Assembly: GCA_017556145.1 (NCBI GenBank)
Contig: JAFZCU010000180.1
Location: 1 to 54,547, forward strand
Direction: 5' to 3'
From: Prevotella sp.
Lineage (GTDB): Bacteria; Bacteroidota; Bacteroidia; Bacteroidales; Bacteroidaceae
DNA: 54,547 nucleotides
Program-made: the position numbers and the translations under genes
Shown here: one piece after another, positions 8,937 through 17,234 of the stretch
How the letters are laid out: the number at the start of each line of letters is the position of its first letter
Position numbering within the stretch: the stretch's first letter is position 1
Notes under the pieces: generated by a model
The model's database searches: none
What the model saw: only the letters and a program-made list of their open reading frames with translations
Told to the model about the DNA's origin: nothing

Positions 8937-11609
8937 ATGATAAAAAGGATTCTATCACTTACCATTCTGGCCACTCTGACTGCGGGAGCCGCAGCTCAGC
9001 AGTGGCCAGAAATCCATCAGGAAGCCAAAGCTGGAGCTCGCTGGTGGTGGCTCGGATCTGCTGTCGACAAAGAGAACCTGCGTTGGGCCATGCAGGAATA
9101 CGCCAATCATGGTATCGGAGCCCTGGAAATCACCCCTATCTATGGTGTTCAGGGTAACGAGGTGAATAATATCCCCTACCTCAGCGATGAGTGGATGTCG
9201 ATGCTGCGCGAGGTAGAAAAGAATGGCCAGCAGATGGGCATCGAGGTGGATATGGCCACCGGTACTGGTTGGCCATTCGGAGGCCCTTGGGTTCCATTGG
9301 AGGAGAGCGCCAACAAGGCAATCTTTGTAAATACCAGTTTTGTAGGCAAGAACGTAACAGACTTGCCTCTGAAAGTAGCATCCAAAGATCAACCCTACAG
9401 CAAACTCAACAAGGTCATGGCCTATTGGAAGGGACATCCCTACGATATCACCCAATACGTCAAAGACGGTTTGCTCACATGGTCTCCTGAGGATATTCTG
9501 ACATCGCAGATAAAGTCAGCAGAAAATAAGACCTTGAAAAAAGTCCTGAAACTCAAACTGAAAGAACTCGAGAGCGCCCAATGGCAAGTCGTTGCCCTCT
9601 ATGTCCGCTATGGTGTGATGAAGGTGAAGCGCGCTGCTCCTGGCGGTGAAGGTCTAGTGATTGACCACTTCGATCGTCATGCCGTCAAGAACTATCTGGC
9701 ACATATCGAGGCTGCCTTCGAACGGACGCATACCCCCTACCCTCACACCTTCTTTAACGACTCCTACGAGGTAGCCGACGCAACCTGGACACCGACATTA
9801 TTAGAAGAGTTTGAAAAACGGCGCGGTTATAAACTGCAGGACTATTTCCTGCTGTTGCAAGAGGGTGATCCCAAAATTGTCAGTGACTATCGGGTGACAC
9901 TCGGTGACCTGCTCCTAGAAAACTTCACCAATCAGTGGACAGACTGGGCTCATAAGCACGGTGCCATCACCCGTAATCAGGCACATGGTTCACCTGCCAA
10001 CCTGATTGACTGTTATGCCGCTGTAGATATCCCTGAGATTGAGGGTTTCGGTCTATCTGATCTAGGTATAAAAGGTCTACGCACTGATCCTGGCAAGACA
10101 CGCAAGAACGACTCGGACTTCTCGATGCTGAAGTATGCCCCATCAGCAGCCCACATCTGCGGTAAACCTTATACCTCAAGCGAAACCTTCACCTGGCTGA
10201 CGGAACATTTCCGCACCTCGCTCTCGCAGCTCAAGCCCGACATCGACCTTATGTTCTGCGCAGGTGTCAACCACATGTTTTTCCACGGCACCTGTTATTC
10301 GCCAAAAGACGACCCATGGCCCGGGTGGAAGTTCTATGCCTCGATCGATATGTCACCCACTAACAGCATCTGGCGCGATGCTCCCTACTTCATGCAGTAT
10401 GTCGAGCGCTGTCAGAGTTTCCTGCAGTGGGGAGAGCCCGATAACGACTTCCTCGTCTATCTGCCCGTCCACGATATGTGGCAGAAGAACACCAAGAAAT
10501 TGCTCATGCAGTTCAGTATCCACGCCATGGGCAGTCTTGCACCGGAGTTTATCAAGAGCATCTTAGCTATCGATGGCGCAGGCTTCGACAGCGACTACAT
10601 CTCCGATCGTCTACTGCTCTCGACGACCTACAAAGACGGCATGCTACAGACAGCCGCTGGCACACGCTACAAAGGACTTGTCATTCCTGAATGCAAGATG
10701 ATACCAGATAATGTTCGGCGGCACATTGAACAGATGAAAGCTCAGGGAGCCTATATAATATATGGTACGCGAGCCTCTGACCTTGCCGCTGCCGCAAAAC
10801 CCGAGGCCATGAAGCTGGAGTGCGGGCTGAAGGCCATCCGACGGAAGAACCCAACAGGTTATCATTATTTCATCGCCAACCTTTCGCCCAACGATATCGA
10901 CGACCGTCTGCCGCTGGCTATCAGCTTCAAGGATGCCATCTGGTTCAATCCTCTCAACGGCGACATCATTCCCGCCAGCATCAGCGGTGACAGCATAGAT
11001 ATAAGCCTGCGCAGTGGCGAGTCAATGATTCTGCAGACCTTCGACAAGCGCATCGATAAAATTCCTAACCTTTCTGGCCGGACTAACTATACCAGTAAGG
11101 CTAGCAACATTCCCCTACACGGTCCTTGGACACTCAGCTTTACAGAAGAGAGTCCCAAAGTTGGAAAGACCTTCACTCTCGATAAGCTCCAGACTTGGGA
11201 ATCCTTAAACGATGACAGTGTGAAGATAACGATGGGAACAGGCATCTACACCACTAAGTTCAAGTTAACGAAGAAGGATGACCCGAAGGGAGCCTGGGCG
11301 ATTGACCTCGGCGATGTACGCGAGTCAGCCCGCGTGTATATCAACGATCAGTTTATCGGCTGTGCCTGGAGTGTGCCGTTTGTTCTCGATTGTAAGCAGG
11401 CGCTGAAAGTTGGCATGAACGAACTCCGTATTGAAGTAACTAACCTCCCCGCCAACCGCATAGCCGATTATGACCGCCGTGGTGTCCCCTGGCGCAAGAT
11501 GGAGGAGATCAACGTGGTCGACATCAACTATAAGAAGACGACATACGACGGATGGGAGCCGATGCCCAGCGGTTTGAACTCCGGAGTCAAGCTGATGAAA
11601 TCCGAGTAA
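8937..11609 (+). CDS. Secreted glycoside hydrolase family 106 (alpha-L-rhamnosidase-like)
   Basis: I place the start at the ATG at 8937, giving 890 residues with a signal peptide (MIKRILSLTILATLTAGAAA, cleavage before QQW). An earlier in-frame start would lie inside the transporter gene. The N-terminal region carries GH106-like motifs: ARWWWLGSAVDKENLRWAM, HGIGALEITPIYGV and GIEVDMATGTGWPFGGPW. The central region includes HTFFNDSYEVAD and NHMFFHGTCYSP. The last 160 residues form a galactose-binding-like beta-sandwich (GTGIYTTKFKL, AWAIDLGDVRESARVYIND). GH106 enzymes remove alpha-L-rhamnose from plant polysaccharides such as rhamnogalacturonan. No SusC/SusD pair is nearby. The stop codon lies inside a period-9 repeat. 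Confidence 0.88.
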   Translation: MIKRILSLTILATLTAGAAAQQWPEIHQEAKAGARWWWLGSAVDKENLRWAMQEYANHGIGALEITPIYGVQGNEVNNIPYLSDEWMSMLREVEKNGQQMGIEVDMATGTGWPFGGPWVPLEESANKAIFVNTSFVGKNVTDLPLKVASKDQPYSKLNKVMAYWKGHPYDITQYVKDGLLTWSPEDILTSQIKSAENKTLKKVLKLKLKELESAQWQVVALYVRYGVMKVKRAAPGGEGLVIDHFDRHAVKNYLAHIEAAFERTHTPYPHTFFNDSYEVADATWTPTLLEEFEKRRGYKLQDYFLLLQEGDPKIVSDYRVTLGDLLLENFTNQWTDWAHKHGAITRNQAHGSPANLIDCYAAVDIPEIEGFGLSDLGIKGLRTDPGKTRKNDSDFSMLKYAPSAAHICGKPYTSSETFTWLTEHFRTSLSQLKPDIDLMFCAGVNHMFFHGTCYSPKDDPWPGWKFYASIDMSPTNSIWRDAPYFMQYVERCQSFLQWGEPDNDFLVYLPVHDMWQKNTKKLLMQFSIHAMGSLAPEFIKSILAIDGAGFDSDYISDRLLLSTTYKDGMLQTAAGTRYKGLVIPECKMIPDNVRRHIEQMKAQGAYIIYGTRASDLAAAAKPEAMKLECGLKAIRRKNPTGYHYFIANLSPNDIDDRLPLAISFKDAIWFNPLNGDIIPASISGDSIDISLRSGESMILQTFDKRIDKIPNLSGRTNYTSKASNIPLHGPWTLSFTEESPKVGKTFTLDKLQTWESLNDDSVKITMGTGIYTTKFKLTKKDDPKGAWAIDLGDVRESARVYINDQFIGCAWSVPFVLDCKQALKVGMNELRIEVTNLPANRIADYDRRGVPWRKMEEINVVDINYKKTTYDGWEPMPSGLNSGVKLMKSE

Positions 11610-11637
11610 TCCGAATACTCAGAATAATCCGAAAAAA
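11602..11637. repeat. Period-9 repeat spanning the GH106 stop codon
   Basis: Units CCGAGTAAT, CCGAATACT, CAGAATAAT and CCGAAAAAA follow one another. The TAA of the GH106 gene (11607-11609) is inside the first unit, so the repeat forms the end of the coding region and the start of the 3' untranslated region. Confidence 0.75.
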
Positions 11638-11640
11638 AAA

Positions 11641-11672
11641 GAAGGCCCCGCAATCGCGGAGCCTTCGTTTTT
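11641..11672. terminator. Bidirectional intrinsic terminator between GH106 and EF-G2 genes
   Basis: An 11-bp stem with one mismatch (GAAGGCCCCGC / GCGGAGCCTTC) and an AATC loop is followed by GTTTTT on the plus strand. An A-run precedes it, so the minus strand also has a T-run. It sits between convergent genes ending at 11609 and 11691. Confidence 0.88.
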
Positions 11673-11690
11673 ATGATGATCAGAAAGAAT

Positions 11691-13850
11691 TTACTCTTCT
11701 TCTTTCATCTCCTCCTCATGCTGCTTGATCAGAGCCTGCTGGATATCGTTCGGGACGAGTTCGTAGCTCGAGAAACTGGTGGTGAACGAAGCACGGCCAC
11801 CTGTCAGAGAACTCAAGGCGATAGAATAGCTGGCCAGCTCCTTGAGAGGGATCTTAGCTGACAACTTCTGATAGCCAGCCTCAGAGTCCATACCCATGAT
11901 GATGGCACGACGACCCTGAAGGTCGCTCATCACATCACCCATATAGTCGGCGGGAACCAGCACCTCGAGGTCATAGATAGGCTCGAGCACCTTAGGACCG
12001 GCCTCTTTGAAGGCTGCAGAGAAGGCATTACGTGCGGCGAGCATGAATGACAACTCGTTAGAATCAACCGGGTGCATCTTACCATCGTAAACAATCACAC
12101 GCACGTCACGGGCATAGGAACCTGTCAACGGACCCTGCTCCATACGCTCCATCACACCCTTCAGGATAGCAGGCATGAAACGCATATCGATAGCGCCACC
12201 AACAACACTGTTGATGAATACGAGCTTTCCACCCCACTCCAGATCCTTCTCTTCCTTTGACTTGATGTTCATCTTGAACTCCTGACCATTGATGGTGAAC
12301 GAAGTAGGATCGGGCATGCCATCAGTGTAAGGCTCCACGATCAGGTGAACCTCACCGAACTGTCCGGCACCACCCGACTGCTTCTTATGACGATAGTCGG
12401 CACGTGCCATCTTGGTAATCGTCTCACGATACGGAATCTTCGGCTCGATATACTCAATCTGGATCTTCTCATTGTTCTCCATACGCCACTTCAAAGTACG
12501 TAGGTGGAACTCACCCTGACCATGAACGATAATCTGGCGCAACTCCTTCGACTGCTCAACCACCCATGTGGGATCTTCCTGACGCATCTTGGCCAAGGCA
12601 GCCATCATCTTCTCAGTCTCTGACTCATTGACGGCCTTGATGGCACGAGAGAACTTGGAGTTAGGATACTTGATAAAGTCGAACTTATTGTCAACATCCT
12701 TGCCATTCAGCGTGTTACCTGTCTTCACGTCCTTCAGCTTCACGGTACAGCCGATATCGCCGGCATTAAGTTGATCAACCTGAATACGGTTGGCACCAGC
12801 ACAGGCATACAGCGTTCCAATGCGCTCCTTTGAGCCACGGTCGGCATTATTGAGGTCGTCACTGCTTTTCACACTTCCGCTCATCACTTTGAAATAGCTC
12901 ACCTCACCGATATGTGGCTCCACACCAGTCTTAAAGAAATAGAGTGATGCGGGGGCATTGGAGTCAGCAGGTACTTCCTTGCCGGCAGCATTCTTGATGA
13001 CGGGCATATCACTGACGAAAGGCACCACGTTGCCGAGGAACTCCATCAGACGACGTACGCCCATGTCGCGGCCTGCGCAGACGCAGAATACAGGGAAAAT
13101 CGAGCGGGTGACGAGACCTTTGCGGATACCCTCGCGCATCTCGTCCTCGCTGAGATCTTCAGTCTCGAAGAACTTCTCCATCAGCGAGTCATCGCCAGCA
13201 GCAGCAGCTTCTACGAGCGCAGCCTTCATCTCCTTGGCCTTGTCGAGCTGGTCGGCAGGAATATCCTCGATGATGGGAGCACCCCCCTCGGGCTTCCAGG
13301 AATACTTTTTCATCAACAGCACGTCGATCACACTGTTGAAACCAGGGCCTGTAGCAATAGGATACTGCACGGGCACACAATTCGGGCCATAGACATCCTT
13401 CAACTGCGAGAGAATCTGATCGAAGTCGCAATTCTCGCGATCCAACTGGTTCACCAGGAAAATCACAGGTTTCTTCAGTTTCTCCGTGTTGCGGAAGGCA
13501 TTCATCGTGCCAACCTCAGGACCATATTGACCATTGATGAGGATGACAGCCTGGTCAGTGACGTTCATAGCGGTGATAGAACCACCTACGAAGTCGTCAG
13601 AACCCGGACAGTCGATGATGTTGAGCTTCTTATTATTCCACTCCACATGAAAAACAGTTGAGAACACCGAGTAGCCGTATTCCTGTTCTACAGGGAAATA
13701 GTCGCTCATAGTGTTCTTACCCTCTACGGTACCGCGGCGCTTAATGATGCCGGCTTCGTAGACCATACTTTCGGCAAGAGTGGTCTTGCCGCTACCCGCA
13801 CTGCCAATGAGTGCAATGTTCTTGATTTCGTTTGTCTGATAAATCTTCAT
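11691..13850 (-). CDS. Elongation factor G paralogue EF-G2, catalytic histidine missing
   Basis: A 719-residue EF-G homologue with the usual five-domain layout. The P-loop is GSAGSGKT (16-23) instead of the GHIDAGKT type. Switch II reads DCPGS (80-84), so the histidine of the canonical DTPGH motif needed for GTP hydrolysis is Ser84. The G4 motif is NQLD (134-137). Switch I lacks the canonical RGIT (EQEYGYSVFS). The C-terminal domains IV-V are intact (PYRETITKMARADYRHKKQSGG; PLKELASYS). These features match the Bacteroides EF-G2 paralogue, reported to support translation under carbon limitation without GTPase activity. The gene is alone on its strand, convergent with GH106 and divergent from hemW. 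No consensus -7 box was seen in its leader. Confidence 0.88.
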   Translation of the reverse strand: MKIYQTNEIKNIALIGSAGSGKTTLAESMVYEAGIIKRRGTVEGKNTMSDYFPVEQEYGYSVFSTVFHVEWNNKKLNIIDCPGSDDFVGGSITAMNVTDQAVILINGQYGPEVGTMNAFRNTEKLKKPVIFLVNQLDRENCDFDQILSQLKDVYGPNCVPVQYPIATGPGFNSVIDVLLMKKYSWKPEGGAPIIEDIPADQLDKAKEMKAALVEAAAAGDDSLMEKFFETEDLSEDEMREGIRKGLVTRSIFPVFCVCAGRDMGVRRLMEFLGNVVPFVSDMPVIKNAAGKEVPADSNAPASLYFFKTGVEPHIGEVSYFKVMSGSVKSSDDLNNADRGSKERIGTLYACAGANRIQVDQLNAGDIGCTVKLKDVKTGNTLNGKDVDNKFDFIKYPNSKFSRAIKAVNESETEKMMAALAKMRQEDPTWVVEQSKELRQIIVHGQGEFHLRTLKWRMENNEKIQIEYIEPKIPYRETITKMARADYRHKKQSGGAGQFGEVHLIVEPYTDGMPDPTSFTINGQEFKMNIKSKEEKDLEWGGKLVFINSVVGGAIDMRFMPAILKGVMERMEQGPLTGSYARDVRVIVYDGKMHPVDSNELSFMLAARNAFSAAFKEAGPKVLEPIYDLEVLVPADYMGDVMSDLQGRRAIIMGMDSEAGYQKLSAKIPLKELASYSIALSSLTGGRASFTTSFSSYELVPNDIQQALIKQHEEEMKEEE

Positions 13851-13950
13851 TATCGTTCGGTTTTAAGTTTAAATATCAAATTCGGTCGGCTAAATTAGAT
13901 ATTTTTTCAGAAATCACCAAAGAAATCTGCCATTAATTAAAAAATATTAG

Positions 13951-13958
13951 TACTTTTG
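13951..13958 (+). promoter_or_regulatory. -7 box very close to the hemW start
   Basis: TACTTTTG fits TAnnTTTG and ends nine bases before the hemW ATG at 13968. Transcription would begin within a few bases of the start codon, giving a leaderless or near-leaderless mRNA. No clear TTTG is present at -33. Confidence 0.5.
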
Positions 13959-13967
13959 CATTTAAAA

Positions 13968-15080
13968 ATGGCAGGAATCTACATACATATTCCATTTTGT
14001 GCGAGCAGATGCATCTATTGTGCATTCTATTCGACGACGTCGTTGAACCTTCGCCAACGGTATATAGATGCCCTTTGTCGAGAGATGGAATCAAGGCGCT
14101 CTGAGGAAACGATCTCCACCATCTACCTCGGCGGCGGCACGCCCTCGCAGCTATCGACAGCTCAGCTCCGTCAGCTATTCGATGCCCTTTATATATTTAA
14201 TAATGTGACGGCAGATGCCGAAGTCACGATCGAGGTGAATCCTGACGACATGACGACCGAGTTCGCCGAGGAACTAAGCGGACTACCTTTGAATCGTGTG
14301 AGCATGGGAGTCCAGACCTTTGATGACGAGCGACTGAAATTTCTTCATCGTCGACATACGGCAGCACAGGTCTATGAAGCAGTACAAAGACTAAGGGCTG
14401 TAGGTATCCATAACATCAGCATTGACCTGATGTACGGTTTCCCAGGCGAAACCCTCACCGATTGGGAACACGATATCGATGCTGCATTAGCGCTCGGCGT
14501 GGAACATCTCTCTGCCTACTGCCTCTCCATTGAAGAAGGAACCCCTTTATGGAAATGGACAATAGATAATGAACAATGGATAATGGATGAAGAACTGGAG
14601 CGTCGGATGTACTATACACTCATCGACAAATTGGAGGCTGTCGGCTTTGAGCATTACGAGATCTCCAACTTCGCCCAGAAAGGTTTCCGTTCCCACCACA
14701 ACAGCAGCTACTGGACAGGCATTCCCTATCTGGGCCTTGGAGCTGCAGCCCACTCCTTCAACGGCCATACGCGTTCGTGGAACGTGGCCGACATCCATCA
14801 GTACATCGAGGGTATAGAGCAAGGCAAACGTCTTTTCGACGTAGAGGCTATCGAGGGCAACACGCGCTATAATGACTTGCTGACCACCGCTCTACGTACC
14901 CGCGAAGGCCTCGACCTCAGCCTTCTCTCTGAGCCCCAACGCGACTATTGTCTTTGCAGTGCACGCCGTTTTATCAACGACGACCTGCTAACAAATAACG
15001 GCGAGCATCTGGTCCTCACCCGCCGCGGGCTCTTCGTGAGCGACATGGTGATCAGCGGCCTGATGCTCGTCAACGATTGA
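13968..15080 (+). CDS. hemW: Radical SAM heme chaperone HemW (HemN-like)
   Basis: A 370-residue radical SAM protein starting at ATG 13968 (an upstream in-frame TTG at 13956 overlaps the promoter box and is less likely). The 4Fe-4S motif is CASRCIYC (Cys11, Cys15, Cys18), followed by the SAM-binding YLGGGTPS. The middle part has RVSMGVQTFDDERLKFLHR and ISIDLMYGFPGET, and the HemN-type C-terminal domain includes HHNSSYW and GLGAAAHSF. Proteins of this length with this CxxxCxxC are usually HemW, which inserts heme into respiratory proteins, rather than coproporphyrinogen dehydrogenase HemN. A heptamer array (14556-14590) adds a Trp/Asp/Asn-rich stretch. Confidence 0.92.
   Translation: MAGIYIHIPFCASRCIYCAFYSTTSLNLRQRYIDALCREMESRRSEETISTIYLGGGTPSQLSTAQLRQLFDALYIFNNVTADAEVTIEVNPDDMTTEFAEELSGLPLNRVSMGVQTFDDERLKFLHRRHTAAQVYEAVQRLRAVGIHNISIDLMYGFPGETLTDWEHDIDAALALGVEHLSAYCLSIEEGTPLWKWTIDNEQWIMDEELERRMYYTLIDKLEAVGFEHYEISNFAQKGFRSHHNSSYWTGIPYLGLGAAAHSFNGHTRSWNVADIHQYIEGIEQGKRLFDVEAIEGNTRYNDLLTTALRTREGLDLSLLSEPQRDYCLCSARRFINDDLLTNNGEHLVLTRRGLFVSDMVISGLMLVND
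14556..14590. repeat. Period-7 repeat inside hemW
   Basis: Five heptamers in a row: TGGACAA, TAGATAA, TGAACAA, TGGATAA and TGGATGA. They encode WTIDNEQWIMDE between two conserved parts of HemW. Seven is not a multiple of three, so a change in copy number would usually break the frame. Confidence 0.75.
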
Positions 15081-15123
15081 TAACGGCAGTCTATAATAAG
15101 ATCCCTTCGAATATCCTTCTCAA

Positions 15124-16821
15124 TTACTCTTCCATCAGTTTGCGATAACGGGCACGCTTAGGCTCTTCAAGACCCAGACGTTGTGCTTTATTGCTCTCGT
15201 ATTCGCTGTAGTTGCCCTCGAAGTAGAACACCTTTCCCTCCCCCTCGAAGGCCAGAATATGCGTGCAGATACGATCAAGGAACCAGCGGTCGTGGCTGAT
15301 GATCACCGCACAGCCGGCAAAGGCTTCAAGACCTTCCTCCAGCGCGCGGAGCGTGTTCACGTCGATATCATTGGTCGGCTCGTCGAGGAGCAGCACATTG
15401 CCTTCCTGCTTCAGGGCGATAGCCAGATGCAGACGATTGCGCTCACCTCCGGAAAGCACCGCACATTTCTTTTCCTGATCGGCACCGCTGAAATTAAATC
15501 GCGACAGATAAGCCCGCACATTGACATCCTTGCCGCCCATACGGATGGTCTCGTTGCCCTGTGAGACTACCTCGTAGACAGATTTCGCGGGGTCGATATC
15601 CCGATGCTGCTGGTCGACATACGATAGCTTCACAGTCTCGCCCACTGCGAACGAACCCGCGTCGGCCTGTTCCAGACCCATAATCAGGCGGAACAACGTT
15701 GTCTTGCCCGCACCATTAGGTCCGATTACGCCCACGATACCATTCGGCGGCAATATGAAATTCAGATCCGTAAACAGCGTCTTCTCAGGATATGACTTCG
15801 CCACATGCTCGGCCTCGATGACTTTGTTTCCTAAACGAGGACCATTGGGAATGAAAATCTCGAGTTTCTCCTCCTTCTGTTTCTGCTCCTCATTGAGCAT
15901 CATCTCGTATGAATTCAGACGGGCTTTACCCTTAGCATGACGCGCCTTGGGCGCCATACGCACCCATTCAAGTTCGCGCTCCAGAGTCTTCCTTCGCTTC
16001 GAGGCCGTTTTTTCCTCCTGTGCCAATCGCTGGCTCTTCTGCTCAAGCCATGACGAATAGTTGCCTTTCCAGGGAATGCCTTCGCCGCGGTCAAGCTCAA
16101 GAATCCACTCCGCCACATCATCAAGGAAATAGCGGTCGTGTGTCACGGCGATTACCGTACCTTCGTATTGCTGCAGATGCTGCTCCAGCCAGTCAATCGA
16201 CTCGGCATCGAGGTGGTTGGTAGGCTCATCAAGCAAAAGCACATCTGGCTTCTGAAGTAACAGTCTGCAGAGCGCTACCCGACGACGCTCACCACCACTC
16301 AGCGTCTTCACGCTCCAATCGCCTGGCGGACAGTTCAGAGCCGCCATCGCGCGGTCGAGCTTCGAATCCATGTTCCAGGCATCTGTCGAGTCAATGATAT
16401 CCTGCAGTTCAGCTTGGCGCTGCATCAGCTTGTCCATCTTGTCTGCATCTTCATAATACTCTGGCAGTCCGAACTTCAAGTTTATCGCATCGTATTCGGC
16501 CAGTGCATCGTATACGTGCTGCACGCCCTCCATCACGTTTTCCTTCACAGTTTTCTCCTCATTGAGCGGCGGGTCCTGAGGCAAATAGCCCACGCTATAG
16601 CCTGGGCTCCATACCACGTTACCCTGATACTGCTGGTCGAGCCCCGCAATGATCTTCATGAGCGTAGACTTACCAGCACCATTCAGACCGATGATGCCAA
16701 TCTTCGCCCCATAGAAGAAGCTGAGATAGATGTTCTTGAGCACCTGCTTCTGGTTCTGCTGGATGGTCTTGCTCACCCCAACCATCGAGAAGATAATCTT
16801 TTTGTCGTCAACTGTAGCCAT
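15124..16821 (-). CDS. ettA: ABC-F translation factor EttA (energy-dependent translational throttle)
   Basis: A 565-residue soluble protein with two ABC ATPase cassettes. Cassette 1 has GLNGAGKST (Walker A), LSGGERRRVAL (signature) and LLLDEPTNHLD. Cassette 2 has GPNGAGKTT, LSGGERNRLHL and LLLDEPTNDID. Between them is the linker ending in RARLNSYEMML-type sequence (GKARLNSYEMMLNEE), and an arm insert lies in cassette 1. The length and the KIIFSMVGVSKTI opening match EttA, which binds the ribosomal E site and gates the first elongation cycles according to ATP/ADP. The gene is monocistronic, convergent with hemW, and preceded by a consensus promoter at 16842-16873. Confidence 0.95.
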   Translation of the reverse strand: MATVDDKKIIFSMVGVSKTIQQNQKQVLKNIYLSFFYGAKIGIIGLNGAGKSTLMKIIAGLDQQYQGNVVWSPGYSVGYLPQDPPLNEEKTVKENVMEGVQHVYDALAEYDAINLKFGLPEYYEDADKMDKLMQRQAELQDIIDSTDAWNMDSKLDRAMAALNCPPGDWSVKTLSGGERRRVALCRLLLQKPDVLLLDEPTNHLDAESIDWLEQHLQQYEGTVIAVTHDRYFLDDVAEWILELDRGEGIPWKGNYSSWLEQKSQRLAQEEKTASKRRKTLERELEWVRMAPKARHAKGKARLNSYEMMLNEEQKQKEEKLEIFIPNGPRLGNKVIEAEHVAKSYPEKTLFTDLNFILPPNGIVGVIGPNGAGKTTLFRLIMGLEQADAGSFAVGETVKLSYVDQQHRDIDPAKSVYEVVSQGNETIRMGGKDVNVRAYLSRFNFSGADQEKKCAVLSGGERNRLHLAIALKQEGNVLLLDEPTNDIDVNTLRALEEGLEAFAGCAVIISHDRWFLDRICTHILAFEGEGKVFYFEGNYSEYESNKAQRLGLEEPKRARYRKLMEE

Positions 16822-16841
16822 AAGTTTTGGTTTTTATGCTG

Positions 16842-16873
16842 CAAAATTAAATAAAAAATTTCGATTTTCCAAA
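16842..16873 (-). promoter_or_regulatory. Promoter for ettA
   Basis: On the minus strand, TTTG (16873-16870), a 20-bp spacer and TAATTTTG (16849-16842) match the Bacteroidetes consensus. The -7 box is 20 bp upstream of the ettA start. Confidence 0.75.
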
Positions 16874-16981
16874 TAATCCCGATTTAATTCCGGAAAAAAA
16901 GGAATAGGGAGTGGTATAAAAGAGAAAAGAAATCGTCGAAAAAAGAGAAATGTCAAAGTATTAACATTTCTTATTTTTTTT

Positions 16982-17013
16982 TTTGAATATTAGCAGAATT
17001 CATAGTATCTTTG
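16982..17013 (+). promoter_or_regulatory. Promoter of the 50-aa peptide/fimbrillin-like unit
   Basis: TTTG (16982-16985), a 20-bp spacer and TATCTTTG (17006-17013) form a full consensus promoter. It follows a long T-run and lies 40 bp upstream of the small gene at 17054. Bases 16874-16981 between the two divergent promoters hold only AT-rich sequence. Confidence 0.8.
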
Positions 17014-17053
17014 CGAGCAGAATAATTAATCACCTTAACAAAGGAAAAAGCTT

Positions 17054-17206
17054 ATGAAGGGAAAGAAGCTGTATGAAACGCCCGCGATACAGATATTACA
17101 ACTTGATCAGCAGACAGGGCTGTTGACAGCCAGCAGCACCGACATTGAGTTGGATGACGTAAGTCGTGAGAGTTATGGTGAGCCGATAATAGAAACTTGG
17201 AATTAA
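17054..17206 (+). CDS. Small 50-residue protein sharing a C-terminal motif with the next gene
   Basis: ATG at 17054 is preceded by an A/G-rich leader (AAAGGAAAAAG). The 50-residue product begins MKGKKLYETPAIQILQL, continues with GLLTASSTDIELDD and ends SRESYGEPIIETWN. There is no signal peptide or hydrophobic helix. The final 14 residues resemble the end of the fimbrillin-like protein encoded just downstream (SRKTYGDPIVQVWE): seven are identical and several others are conservative. The gene is first after a consensus promoter and lies 28 bp before the fimbrillin-like gene. Short proteins with a Y-x-x-P opening are frequent in Bacteroidales genomes, but I know of no established function. A regulatory peptide or a secreted peptide precursor are both possible. 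Confidence 0.72.
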   Translation: MKGKKLYETPAIQILQLDQQTGLLTASSTDIELDDVSRESYGEPIIETWN

Positions 17207-17234
17207 ACAATAACCCTTTTAAACAAACAACATT

